From assembly GCF_007655135.1 (NCBI RefSeq), contig NW_022204102.1:302385-366384 (forward strand): a stretch of DNA of 64,000 nt, written 5' to 3'. The DNA comes from Punica granatum. Its lineage: Eukaryota; Streptophyta; Magnoliopsida; Myrtales; Lythraceae. The notes under the pieces were generated by a model, which saw only the letters and a list, made by a program, of their open reading frames with translations, searched no databases and was not told the origin of the DNA. Positions 32,718-44,875 of the stretch are shown here, in pieces (the stretch's first letter is position 1; each line of letters starts with the position of its first letter). A program made the position numbers and the translations under genes.

Positions 32718-34085
32718 CTAAGATGGGTGGGGACCTCCATGGGTCCTCTTCTTGGACCTCTCCAAGGTAGCGTTCGCACGTGCCAACTCCTGATCACGTC
32801 TCTGTAACTCGGCGCGTGCTTGGGCGAGCTCCATTTGAAGCTGGCGCTGATCGATGAGTTGCTCATCTTTCTCAGCGACCTCCCAACGAAGGCGGTCCCT
32901 CTCAGACCTGAGGCTAGTGAGTTCCGCTTGGACGGCGATGCTCGAAGTTGAGGGTGCCCCATATGGTGTGCTATCCTCAAGTTGTGGAGAGTCCGTGGAA
33001 TCTTCGTGTACTAACGAACTCCGTCGGTAGAAACGGAGGATGTACTCTTCCGTAGCCCGAAAATCCCGTTCATCCTGAGTAGGGTGTTCGGGAAAGTAAG
33101 GTAGCTCTGTGACCGCAGTGCGCCATGCGGATAGGACCTGTTGGATATCACTTTGGCAATCTACGGACGTCTGATCCTCCCGCCAAGTGTGTTCGAACCT
33201 AGTCCGTGCCATGTCCTCGGGGACTGTCTGTAGGCTACCAAACTGCCTCATTACTCGCAACGGGAAGTAAGTGGTGGACCCCGCATGGCTCAAAAGTGGG
33301 ATTCCGTTAAAATCATGGCATCTAAGGGCCATGGGTCCGGGTGGCATCCACGCGGCACGCCACTTAAAGCCCTTGGGTGATATTTCACGAACAATTTTGA
33401 TCCACTCGGAAACCTTGCGTTCTTCCACGTGCACTAAAGGTAGTAACCGGAAAATGATCGACTACGAGTGGTTGAAAAACAGAACTGGGGGCACGAGGCC
33501 AAAGGGGCTTGCGTGGCTCTGTAGCCAAATTTGCAAAAGGATTGGGGACCCCCTCAACCTTCGATCAGCTGTTCGCGTAACGCGGTCGAGCGACCGAATG
33601 GTCTCAGCCACTAGGGCTACCTCGTACCCGCGACCTCCGACCACTTGGAGGATGACGCTAGCCAAAGCTGCGTTGATGCGATCGACTGCGCTAGGGAATA
33701 AAAGGGTTCCAAAAATAAGGAGCAAAACTGCATGACATAAGTTTGCTTGAAAAATGTCCCCTCGAACCTTGCGTGCTTGTGATTTGATAAAGCAGAGAAG
33801 TTTCGTGGTTACTATCTCAGTGCCTCCGAAGTATGCAAGTTCGGCATGCAGTTGAGATCTGTGTACCCTGAGTAGGCACGAGACTAAGACCAATCGAGTA
33901 GTACGGAGGTTAGGCTCCACAATGTCGTGGGAAATAGCAGTCCTACCAATGAGGGTCCGATACTCCTCAATGATAGGCGTAAGCTCTGTACCCTGAATGT
34001 TGAAGACCGCATGGGTTAGATCCCAGAACGTCACAGCTGCTCCTAGGAAATTCCAATCTGCTCGGCGTGTGGAGAGCATGGGCAC
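32718..34085 (-). pseudogene. DUF7745-like retroelement protein with coiled-coil tail, one amber stop
   Basis: The frame on the minus strand runs about 455 codons with one TAG at 33462-33464; both halves are in the same frame. The N-terminal half has WNFLGAAVTFWD, VFNIQGTELTPIIEEYRTL and VVGGRGYEVALVAETIRSLD, the pattern of the plant-specific DUF7745 domain found in many dicot retroelement-associated proteins. The middle has GFKWRAAWMPPGPMALRC and an AWRTAVTELPYFPEHPTQDE stretch. The C-terminus (about residues 370-450) is a Glu/Arg/Gln-rich coiled coil ending in a basic KKR tail. The frame is open upstream of the GTG at 34085 for about 37 more codons, to a TGA near 34210, without an ATG, so the true start may be an internal ATG at 34079 or be reached by splicing. 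I infer a structural (gag-like) role; the function is unknown. Confidence 0.7.
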
Positions 34086-34769
34086 ATCTCCGACGAAGGA
34101 AGTGATATAGTTTCGGTCAATTTGACGCAGGCTGGTCCATATGTGACTAATTTGCTCAAGCGGTGGCGTGATTCTATCGAGGCGCAGAAAGGAAGCCGAA
34201 TGCGAGATCCCTCACCAAGATGTAAAGAAGATCAGCTTAGGACTCATCAATGCGAATGACACCCTAATTTTGAAAACTGTATGATGCGTGAGTGCGAAAA
34301 ATAAATGCCCACGGCTTAATAAAATTACAAGGTACATGTACACCGCTCTTGAAATGGAAAAGACTCAAGTGGCTCACAGGCCAACTCGATAGACTGTTGC
34401 CGGAGTCGGGTAGAAGGCTTGCATGGAAGCATAGCACGATGCATGGTTCAGTGCTACAGGGACCGTGCTACCTAGGGATGGGGGCCCCCGACTCAAGGGT
34501 GTCAATTCCTTGAAATCGGGCGGGATTCTTTTCAAGGCCTAAGCGACAGTCGAACCGTGCGCCGTACCCCTACTTCGAACCCCTATCTAACCTGGGTTGT
34601 CTAAAATCGGTCGTGGGACGCGACCCATAGGTACCTAGTGCTAGCGTGATATGCAATGCAAGTGCTTTTAAATAAAAGTGCGTAAAGTAGATAAGCGGAA
34701 AATGTACTGAAAGCGGTAAATAAACATGCAAGCAAAGCAAACGGGTTGAGCCTGAACCCACTAAGTATG

Positions 34770-34787
34770 TCCCCAGTGGAGTCGCCA
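34770..34787 (-). other. Primer binding site, Arg-tRNA type
   Basis: On the minus strand TGGCGACTCCACTGGGGA begins three bases after the CA end of the 5' LTR. To my knowledge this matches the 3' end of a plant arginine tRNA and is the primer type of Tat/Ogre elements. Confidence 0.8.
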
Positions 34788-34790
34788 AGC

Positions 34791-37700
34791 TGTACGGACC
34801 CGAATGTTGACTCTCGTCGGGGCCCGCATCGCGCGCTTTTGGATCGCGCGGCTTGGTCGGAACGTCCACCTTCCCGCGGGGGCGCGCGTCGGACACGCGT
34901 GAGAGAAGGAGTCGCCACTTATCATTTTACGACCCGAAGGTCGAGGGCGGATAAGTTACCCTGGGTCTAGGGGTATGGAACACCTAGTTTGTTGTTAAGG
35001 CATTGGTATGTGCGGAACCGGAAAGTCCGTGTTCGGGGGTTCATGTTACGTGCGGGCCTATATCCCGCACGCCCTTTCGGTACTCTGGTTTGCTAGGCTT
35101 GCATGTTTTATTATTTACCGCGTGAATTAAGCTGCACTCGGCTCGCACGTTTTGACACCGGATATTCGATGAACCAAACGATGTCGGTTGAGAAGCCGGG
35201 AAGAAGTAAATCTATATGTCGGGGAATTGGTTCACAATCTTGCATTACAGTTCATCGAACCATGGAGGTTGAATCCCTGCGTGAACCAGAACCGCGAGAT
35301 CTTGGATTTACTTGTGTCTGGGCAAGCATTAGACCGATTCGATTAATTCGACTCTCGGACCGTTCGCTCACCGACTGGAATTCTTACAGAATAAATGCAC
35401 CAAATAGAATCCTTACAATGCTCTCAAAACAATAAATACAAATTACAAAAGGGTCGAATTCCAGTCGTTTTGCGTTCGGTTATTATTCCACTCTAACTCA
35501 CCGTGAGTTTAGGGAAAAGACCGAAGAACTGAAATTCAATGGACGCTCTCACTGAATAGGGCGTTGGACCCTGTGACTGTTGATTAGGGTGTTGGACCCT
35601 GTGCTCGATGATTAGGGCGTTGAACCCTAATATTATTCGGCCTAGGGATCAGGCTCGACCCATGGCAAACAGGTGCGGAAAGATAACACGCAACATGTTA
35701 ATAACAGACAAAGTGTTTGTTATTGTCGTGTTTACGTGAATTAACAGATTATTAACCCAGGGGTGTTTTTGCAAGCAAATGCCATATGCTAAACAATCAA
35801 ACATGTGCCAACGTTTTAGCATTCGGCTTTGTTTTGAGAACTTGACAAAGAGAGTCAAATCTCAGGTGTGTGAATCGCTTTTACAGTTGTTCTGAATTGT
35901 GACACTGAATTACCACTGAATTAACCAAACTCGTGTTTTGACTCTAGATTTGGAATCTAGAATTCCTCCTAACCATTATCTAGTGTTTGGTTAGGTCGAG
36001 TGAAAGGTTAATCAGCATTTCACAGGTTTTCTGACAAGGATCAACTGTTCTAGTTACCCGAGTCTATGTTAGGATAGCAGAAACTCATCAGTTAGATAAG
36101 AAAAGGCTATGCAGATGAACCTGCACCTGAACAGGTAGCCCGTTCTTATCCCGTACTGTAGTGTTTCTATTATGCTAACCCTAAAGATGTCGCGGGGTTG
36201 TGAAAAGATGATTTTGCCCTTTATTTGAAAATGGTTTTCAGAAAAAGGGGAAACATCACAGTGCGGGCCACCTCGGCCTGTAGCCGGTGTCGACCGATTC
36301 CCTGGATCATCCAGGGTTGTGCAAGAACCCTGAAAAAGCCAAAGAATCGGTTGATCTGTCCGGAAGTGATCCAGAAAGATCTTCCGTATCTTGACATGAG
36401 TTACCTGGAATCAAGTGAAAACTCAAGTTGAGACACAAAAGCCCTTTTTAGACGTCCATGCCACATCGGACCGCGCGTTTCGGGTTTTGAAATTGATAAG
36501 TTTGAAAAGGGCACCAACATCCTTTGACGACTCGTCGACGCGAGTTATCAATTAATGTCCAATTCGGGTAAACTTTATCAGTGTGAAGTGAGTTTAATCG
36601 TGTGAGCGTCCCGATTAACCAGTTTGTGGCATTAATGCTTAAGGGTTGTGCCGAATGCATTAATTGTGAAAACGATTCGCGACTCGACGACCAAGACGAT
36701 TCCATAAGGATCGAGGATAATTTGGTCTAATGACCGAAACTATCCTCATAACCAAATGGACCCGAATGAGTCATCGATACTCGAATCCATGCATGCTTCG
36801 TTTGAAAGAGTCTTTACATGATATTTTAATGGGAATCGTAAAGACATTGAAGTAAAACTTCACATCATCCGATCAACAAATTAAACTTGAGATAAGGAAC
36901 TCATTCTTGACCCAAGGAAGGCCAAGAAGCCCTCGGCTTCATCTTGTGAAGGGTGGCCGCAGGTTCTCATGGCTCTATCCGAGTCACGAATGATTTCCTA
37001 ATCGTGGTTTAATTATTTCTCGCATGCTCAAACATCAACCGTGATAAATAGCACTCCTTTTTAACAAAAGCCGGCGTTATCACGATTTGTTTAGCTCATT
37101 TAAACATACAAACATTCACAAACGTGTTAACTAAGGAAAAGGATAAAATAACACCGGCTTCATGCATGCAATAATGATAAAACAAACTCGGAAATTAACT
37201 TGAATAGGCTAAGGAGACCGATCTTAACCCGAAAAGAGCAATTTAAGTCTCAACCCTCTCCTTTAGAGAGTTGGCCGAGAATTAATGTGCCATAATCGGG
37301 TTGGGATAGTCTTCTTTATGATGATCCAAGCTCTTTTCCGACATGGTAGCAAGTCATAAGATAGTGTACATGCATAATATAACATAAAATTGCATAAAAA
37401 TTAAATCTTGCAAATGAAACATGCATGAAACACCATAATACTCCATAGCCATGCAAAAATATAAAAAGTCCTAACTCCTCTAAGTCAGAAGTGTTTTACC
37501 TAGCCTCGGAATACGAGGAAAGAGTCGGGGAAGTGTTTGAGAGTCGGGTGACTCGGTGGAACCCTTAAAAGGGTATTCGGGCGCAAGGGTGGACGTGCAC
37601 GGGCGTTGGTGGGCACTGACAAGCGTTGGTGTTGGGCAAGGACGTGCGCGGGTGACGGGCGCGGGCGTGCGCGGATGGCTGGCGCGGACGTGCGCGGATG

Positions 37701-40700
37701 GCGGGCGCGGGCGTGCGCGGATGACGGGCGCGGGCGTGCGCTGGTGACGGGCGCGGGCGTGCGCCCGCTGGTGACGGGCGAGGGCGTGCGCTGGTGACGG
37801 GCGCGGGTGGCGCTGGATGATGAGCCCGGGAGTGCGCGGGTGACGGACACGGGTGTGCTGGTGAAGGGCGCGGGTGGCGCTGGATGAAGAGCACGGGAGT
37901 GCGCGGGTGGCGGGCACGGGTGTGCTGGTGAAGGGCGCGGGTGGCGCTGGTGACGAGCACGGGCGTGCGCGGGTGACCGGCAAGGGTGTGCTGGTGATGG
38001 GCGCGGGTGGCGCTGGATGACGAGCACAGGGGTGCGCGGGTGGCGGGCACGGGTGTGCTGGTGAAGGGCGCGGGTGGCGCTGGATGACGAGCACGGGCGT
38101 GCGCGGGTGACGAGCGCGGGTGTGCTGGTGATGGGCGCGGGTGGCGCTGGATGACGAGCACGGGCGTGCGCGGGTGACCGGCACGGGTGTGCTGGTAAAG
38201 GGCGCGGGTGGCGCTGGATGATGAGCACGGGAGTGCGCGGGTGGCGGGCACGGGTGTGCTGGTGAAGGGCGCGGGTGGCGCTGGATGAGGAGCACGGGAG
38301 TGCGCGGGTGGCGGGCACGGTTGTGCTGGTGAAGGGCGCGGGTGGCGCTGGATGACGAGCACGGGCGTGCGCGGGTGACGGGCTCGGGTGTGCTGGTGAT
38401 GGGCGCGGGTGGCGCTGGATGACGAGCACGGGCGTGCGCGGGTGACGGGCGCGGGTGTGCTGGTGATGGGCGCGGGTGTGCTGGTGATGGGCGCGGGTGG
38501 CGCTGGATGACGAGCACGGGCGTGCGCGGGTGACGGGCGCGGGTGTGCTGGTGATGGGCGCGGGTGTGCTGGTGATGGGCGCGGGTGGCGCTGGATGACG
38601 AGCACGGGCGTGCGCGGGTGACGGGCGCGGGTGTGCTGGTGATGGGCGCGGGTGTGCTGGTGATGGGCGCGGGTGGCGCTGGATGACGAGCACGGGCGTG
38701 CGCGGGTGACGGGCGCGGGTGTGCTGGTGATGGACGCTGGTGACGCTCGAGGGTTGCGCTCGGTGACGCTCGGTGACGCTCGGTGACGGACGCTGGTCAC
38801 CCGAGAGCTCCAACTAGTCCCGAGATGCGGGATGGGACCTTCAAGAGTCGGGTTGGACCGTTGATGGGTCGGTTTTGAGCTGTTTTCCGTTGAACAGACC
38901 CGAATGGCATCAAACAGACCCGGCTGAAATATTGGACAGACCCGACTGGCACAAGTCGGGTCGGACGTCTCCACGGAGGCTCCCGATGGAATTTTGAGGC
39001 AAGGTCAGTGGCTCCTGACTCCTAACTGGCCCCCGGAGGTGACTGTGGTGGTCGTTTGGTCCCAGAGTTATTGGGTCGACCCGTGCAGCCCTGCAAATAT
39101 CACGGAAAACAGAGTACGTCTGGAAATTCGGACCCGTCTGGCACCAGTCGGGTCGGACGTCACCACGGAGGCTCCCGATGGAATTTTTGAGCAAGGCCAA
39201 CGGCTCCCGACTGCTAACTCACCTCTGGAGGTGGCTGTGGTGGTCATTTTCCGAAAAGAGTCTCAGATCGACCCGATCTGCAAGAAAACCGCACAAACAG
39301 TCAGAAATTTCGACCCGACTGGGCAGTCGGGCTGTTTCTTCTTCCTGGGGTTAAACCGACGGGTTTTTCTTGGATTTCTTGACTTCTTGACACCCTAGGG
39401 TTGTGTGGGGAGGTGTTTGATGGGTTATGGTAGCTCAAACCGACTTGGAAAGGCTTGAAACCCGGTTTGACATTTTTTACCCGAGAAGGACCAAATCTGT
39501 CCAGATTTTGTTCAAGGCTGGTTCTATGGCTTAGAGGCTTCAAACTAAAAATCTAAGTTCAGAAATGGATAGAGGGGCTCGAAAACATGTGGGATATGAA
39601 GTTTGGTAAAGTTTGGATTCAAGCCGGGATGGATTCCGACTTAAGACTTTGCCCGGTTTTGCTTGGTTTTGCTTGCTGGAAATGGCTGAAGCTTGCTGCG
39701 GTTTGCTATGGAGTTTGAGAGCTTTTGAAGAGTGAGAAATGCTAGAGAGAGAGTGTTTTTAAGGTCCCCTTAAGTTAATGACATTTGGACAATATATAGA
39801 AAAGCTTAAATGCAAGATTAGTGAAGAAAAGTGCAATTAGGGCCATGGATTAGTGGAATCCGAATTTCTTAAGGAAATATCAAGCTCAATCCTCATCCAT
39901 TGCATTAATGGAGAAGAGATAAGAGCATTGATGGCTTGGATGGGAAGTTGGAGTGTTGAATTGAAACACTTAGATATTTTGCAAAAGGAAGACAAATGCA
40001 AGTTGTCTTCTTGGCTTGAAGAAGAAGATGACAAGAGACATGGAGGGCAATGGGCATGGGTGAGGCGGCAATGAGTTGGCCGTGGGTCCCACGGGTCGCG
40101 AGGTAAGTTCGGGCCAAACTTCGGGTCTCGATTGGTCGCGCATTCGAAGTTCGTGGTTCGAATTGAACGTCGAATTGTCGATATATGCGAGAAAACGGAG
40201 TTAATGAGCCCGAGATTGACATTTTTCATGGAGAAATGTCCCGGATGTGTGCGAGGCTCGGAATCCGGTTTTGCTCATTGCAAGTGACCAGGGCGAAGTT
40301 GTCCGCTTCTGACAGCATATCTTGTGTCCGCATCTCACGTTGGTCATTTTGACATAAATTGTCAGACAACGTGAACAATTATCCCTTAAGCCGGTAATGC
40401 TAACGTGGGGCCGGAGACGTCCTAGGAGGCCGAGACTGGTTTTCTCAAGATGACTTCTGAGTTGCTTGGGCACTCCGGAGATTACTGTAATCTCTGTTTG
40501 TCAAGATTAGACCTCCAAGGACTTGAAGAGTGTATCTGAGACCTCTAAAGCACTGTTTGAGAGATCTAGATGAGTTGTGTGAATTATTCCGACGGCTCCA
40601 CATTGAGCCTTAAGAAGGCTAGCATTGTGTAACGTAAGCATTCGGCGTCAAATTTCCCCAAAGAGGACCTCCGGATATGGATTTCCACTGAAAATGGTCA

Positions 40701-41424
40701 TTTCCGCTCTTCGGAGGTTACTCGGGAAACCGCGAAGGGTTTTGCTGTCTGTTTTGCCCAATTGTGAATGTCTGCTAGAGTTTTCTGGGCAATGCGGTAT
40801 GAACTTCATTTGCCGTAATTCCATCAGACCATTCTCCGGCTATGCTCTTCTGAAGAGGGGTATGCTTGTTTTGCCGTTCGGAAGTCATTTGAAGTATCTG
40901 TGTGACTTCCAAGAGACAATCTGAAGCATTGTTCATGCTCTGTGTGCTGATGGGGCATGGCCGCGTCTGATATTTGGAATTAACTTTTCTCCAGGAAACC
41001 GGCATTTTTGGACTTCCACTGAAAAGTTGTCTGTATACAGAAAGTTGTTCTGTATAGAACAGATGATTTGCAAAATGCCTTTGGGGACACTTTTCATCTA
41101 TTTGGCACTGGTGTGGATTTTTGGAGTCCAATATTCACTATCTTCCGATGACCGAGCGAACTATCGGAAAATAGTGCCGTCCGTGTAATACACTGAAAAC
41201 GCCGGTTTTGGACATTGTTGAGTTCTTTGGTCGCTCTGTTCCCCTTTGGTGACCCCTAGAGTCCTTCTGTCATGTCCATGGGCCATTTGCTCAATTTTGC
41301 CAACTTGAGGATGAATAGTGATTTCTTGCTCTGCCGAGCCGTTTTCTGTATTCTGCTCAAGTCGTGGCTTGGGTCATTGCTAATATCATTGTTTGGAATG
41401 GTGAGCCAAAATGGGGTGCTGACA
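34791..41424 (-). repeat. 5' LTR of the giant element (6634 bp)
   Basis: The partner of 20779-27369. It ends at GCTGACA followed by the CTCCA target duplication. It is 43 bases longer than its partner, mostly from a longer minisatellite (about 35 bases) and a 12-base insert near 40110. Confidence 0.92.
37580..38797 (-). repeat. 67 bp GC-rich minisatellite in the 5' LTR
   Basis: Same unit as in the other LTR, but the order and number of units differ. Between shared flanks the array is 1239 bases here against 1204 there. It includes more 21-22 base double sub-repeats (about 38455-38500, 38540-38580, 38640-38680). Again open in three frames on the minus strand (345-469 codons). Confidence 0.9.
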
Positions 41425-42480
41425 CTCCATAAATGGATTTTCAATGTTTCGTGAATTTTGAGGCCCATACGGCCTTCCAATTAACAACGATGCTGGAGAT
41501 GAAGCGATGCTTCTGGTCTAGGTGGTAAAAGGATTTTACAATGTGCAGCCCTGAAGAAGTAGGCGCCCATATAGGCTGATTGGGAACCTCATCTTGGGGG
41601 ATATGAATTCTCAAAATGTTATTCACAGTGAGATCTTCATCAAACAGGTTTCTTAGCAAGGAAATATTCCATCTCTTAGGGTTAAAGAGCATTAGATCAC
41701 GTATCTTGGATTTCGATTCTAGTAGAATATTCAAATTAGGGAGAGTTAGGGTTACCTGGGATCCAGGAGTCCTTCCAAATTGAAGTAGAGGCTCCATCGC
41801 CTATAGAGATACAAGTACCCGCCCGAATGGTGCTTTTGCACCAAAGAAGTCCCTTTCAAGTTTTGGATGAGCCCGCTAATGATCTACGGGAGGGGAAAAG
41901 AAAGTTACCGTACTTGGCCTTCATGGCCCTTGTTGCAAGGCTGTTAAAGTTGGTTGAGAGGGCCCAAGCAATTTTGAAAAGCATTGCCTTGTTAGCATCT
42001 TCCGCTCTATGGAAACCCAATTCCCCTACTGCTTTTGGGCGGCATAGTAATTCCCAACTTTTTGGTGCGAAATAACAGCCTGCCTCCTTTGTGGACCCCA
42101 CCAAAATCTCGTAGTGCTTTGATCGATTTTAAAAAGTGTCGACTTTGGTAGGTGGAAGAGGGACATGGTTTAGATGGGAATGCTAGAAAGATCGGAGTTA
42201 ACAAGAGTCGCTCTACCAGCTCAAGAAAAAGATTTTACTTTCCTCGAATTTATTTTGTTTTTGATTTTGTCAATGAAGAATTGGAAATAATCTTTTTCTT
42301 GCTTTTTGATAAAGGCGAGATTTCCAAAATAGGGAGAATCTTCTTTGAGCTTTTTCATACCAAGGATCTATTTTATAAGACCACGTTAAGGAGCTCGAGT
42401 GTTCTAGTTTTGCTACATTTACCTCTTGGCCTGACCATGAGCTAAATTTTATTAAGGATGTTTTTGACATGATTGGCTTG
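41425..42480 (-). pseudogene. LINE reverse transcriptase C-terminal fragment
   Basis: Read downward on the minus strand, the frames give FSSWSGQEVN, then LFWKSRLY, RALRDFGGVHK, the MLFKIAWALSTNFNSLATRAMK...KYGNFL segment and IVVNWKAVWASK. These are the conserved blocks between the reverse transcriptase and the zf-RVT domain of plant L1-type LINEs. Several frame changes show it is dead. It continues, after the inserted giant element, at 20778-20126. The 5' part of the LINE is missing beyond about 42480. Confidence 0.82.
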
Positions 42481-43000
42481 CTTAAACAATAAGTGTTAGT
42501 TCAAATAATTCGACGTTTATTCTTTTTAAATAAGGTATCATATTTTAAATTTTATGAATGAAGAAAATCCTTTCATTAGGAGAGCTCTTATCCCTTGGTG
42601 AGCCGATCCAACTCCAACTGAATTAGTCAGAATCCTTTGGATTTCCAGATATAAGGATAGAACCCTCAATAAGAAAAATAAAAAATAAAAAGGTCTTGTG
42701 CTTTCGTCATGATTTGATTTGTTTCACTTAATTCGTCTCAAATTTATAATTGAGTTTATTTTTGTAAACCATTTGACCTACATATAAGTGATTGCATTAA
42801 TCTCAAACCCAAAAATTTAAGATGATAGGTAATGATTGGTACCCAGTTTTTTTTCTTTTAATTTCGTGGTTTTCTACTTAATTTTTCAAGGTTCTAATTC
42901 TCAACAATTTTTGTTTAAGCTCACGTTGAGATGAATTATAATTAGTTAGGAACAAACTTTCTGAGGAAAGGAGTTGTTGGCAGCTTATGGCCTCCTAAAG
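42481..43000. other. Intergenic, AT-rich
   Basis: No coding region or repeat recognised between the LINE fragment and the MITE-like element. Confidence 0.4.
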
Positions 43001-43577
43001 TAGTCGGCAACATGTGTCGGGTCGTGTTTAAACAGATCGTGTCTAAACAAATTCGTGTAAAAAAGCTCTAAACTTGAACACCACACGTTTAATAAACGTG
43101 TCAAGATTTTCAAAAATGAACACGACACGTCTAATTACGGGTTGATATGAATACGACACGTCTAAACCGTTTAACTAAGCGTGTTTCAATGTATATGTAT
43201 AATTATCTACACGATATGACACTGTTACCTTTAGGTACATATTATACTTACATGATATGACATTAATAACTTTAATTATACATTACTATACAATTGACAT
43301 GATAAAAGCACCATAAGCGTGTGATTTATATAAAAAAAATTTAGATGATTTTAGTGTAATTTTTTCTATAAATTGATACAATATGTGAAACAAATTTATT
43401 AACACCATAACACATAATATAAACAGGTCTAACCGTGTCTAAACACGTTTATTTATCGTATCTAAACGGATTTGACATGTTTAGACACGAAATACATTTA
43501 ACCTGAACTTGAACCCGCTTAACTCCTTGTCGGATCTATATCGTGTTATCGTGTTGTGTCAAATACTGTCGACCCTA
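43001..43577. mobile_element. MITE-like element, possibly hAT-related
   Basis: The left end TAGTCGGCAACATGTGTCGG and the reverse complement of the right end TAGGGTCGACAGTATTTGAC form imperfect terminal inverted repeats. The interior is full of ACACGTTTA/TAAACGTGT and CACGACACG words in both orientations. This composition is typical of short non-autonomous hAT-type elements in dicots. No clear 8 bp target duplication was found, so the ends are approximate. Confidence 0.45.
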
Positions 43578-44397
43578 CTTTCAAGCAGCGAATAAAGAAT
43601 TGGAACAAGTTGGCAGAGCTTGATTTGAGTGTTTTCTACGTGAGTACGTAGGCAAGTTTTTATACTAGTGGACCATTTGATATGCGTCATAAATTTTTGT
43701 ATTCGGCCGTTGTTACTATGTCTTTTAATTGGCTTTCAATCCCTTCATTCCTTATTATAAATTTTGCGTTGTGTTTTATAATATTTAAATTTGTATATCT
43801 TAAATTTTTTAGGTTGAAAAACTTAAATTTAATCATGAATCTAGCTCTATGTATTAGACAGATTTTATACAGTTTTTGTCACCATTTTTTTAGCATATAC
43901 TTTCATTTATTATGTATATGTATATATTGTCTATTTGCACCGAAAATATATATATATATATTGTCTATGAGAGGCCATAATTCTAGCAGTAGGAGCATTA
44001 AGTTATCAGCTCATAATGTACATACCATATGCGTATACTTCGGTTCTTCCTTTCCCTTCTCTTTCCTTTTTTAGCTTTTCTTTCGCTTTTTTTTTTTGGC
44101 TTTTCTTTCACATTATTTATTATTTGTAAATGATACAAGATTATTTCCCTGAGGTAAAGTGGCAGATTAGATTTGAGATATTGAGATGCTCTTTCTCGTT
44201 AGTCTAAATTCTGTCCAACAAAATGATCCTACCGTCATATTATATTATATTATATTATAATACATACATATATATATATATATAACATATAAGCCGGGGC
44301 ATCCTTCCTACATGGCGAGTAGGAAGGATTTTTATACTTACAATTTTTTTTAAGTTTTTAAACTTTTTTATTCTTATGTGTGATTTTTATTTTATAA
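43578..44397. other. Intergenic, AT-rich with microsatellites
   Basis: TATA and TTATA runs near 43947 and 44240-44283. An open stretch at 43682-44074 reflects its AT-rich, Phe/Ile-rich composition and is not taken as a gene. Confidence 0.45.
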
Positions 44398-44875
44398 CGA
44401 AGGTAGAGTGTTCGAATTGAGACCGATTATTTTCAATGACTCTCATGAACATCCTACAAAGTTTATGATGGGGGTGTTCGAGTTTTAACCGACTATTTCT
44501 CATGACTCACATGAACACCATACAAAGTACATGACCAGACATATTATAGTTCGAGTACACACCTTTTTTTTATTCTTATTTGTGATTCTTTTTTTTTTGA
44601 TAATATTGAAGGGTGTTCGAGTTTCAATTGACTATTTTCCATGGCTCTCGTGAGCATTCTACAAAATTCATGACAAGGGTATTGGAGTTTCGACCGACTA
44701 TTTTCTATGATTCTGGTGAACTCCTTACAAAGTTTATGATAAGACTGATTATAATTTGAGTCCACACCTTTTCTTTTACATAATGAAAGGTGTTTGAGTT
44801 TCAACCGACTACCTACCATAACTCTAATGAATATCCCAAAGTTCATGGGACATATTATAATTTGGCTATACATGT
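44398..44875 (+). repeat. Diverged tandem repeat, about 75-85 bp units
   Basis: The pattern GTGTTCGAGTTT-AACCGACTATTT, CATGACTCTCATGAACA, CATACAAAGTT-ATGA recurs at about 44408, 44474, 44615, 44682 and 44788. Pairs of units are closed by a TATTATAGTTCGAGTACACACC-like block, suggesting a higher-order unit of about 150-215 bases. Heavily diverged. Confidence 0.65.

Larger units (their letters stand above)
20779..41424 (-). mobile_element. Giant-LTR non-autonomous retroelement (Tat/Ogre-like), 20.6 kb
   Basis: Bounded by near-identical direct repeats (20779-27369 and 34791-41424) with TG...CA ends and CTCCA duplications in a LINE. The Arg-tRNA-type primer site at 34770-34787 and the polypurine tract at 27370-27382 give minus orientation. 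The 7.4 kb interior holds one recognisable coding region (34085-32718), a DUF7745-like protein, and many tandem repeats next to the 3' LTR. No protease, integrase or reverse transcriptase was found, so it must have moved with enzymes from another element. Very long LTRs, an arginine-tRNA primer and a repeat-rich 3' UTR are features of the Tat/Ogre group; LTRs making up about 64% of the element are extreme. The LTR copies differ mainly by small indels and array length, so insertion is fairly recent. Confidence 0.88.

Noticed and set aside
43682..44074. 130-codon frame with apparent membrane segments
   Set aside because: Phe/Ile/Leu-rich because of AT-rich DNA containing TATA repeats; no family likeness.
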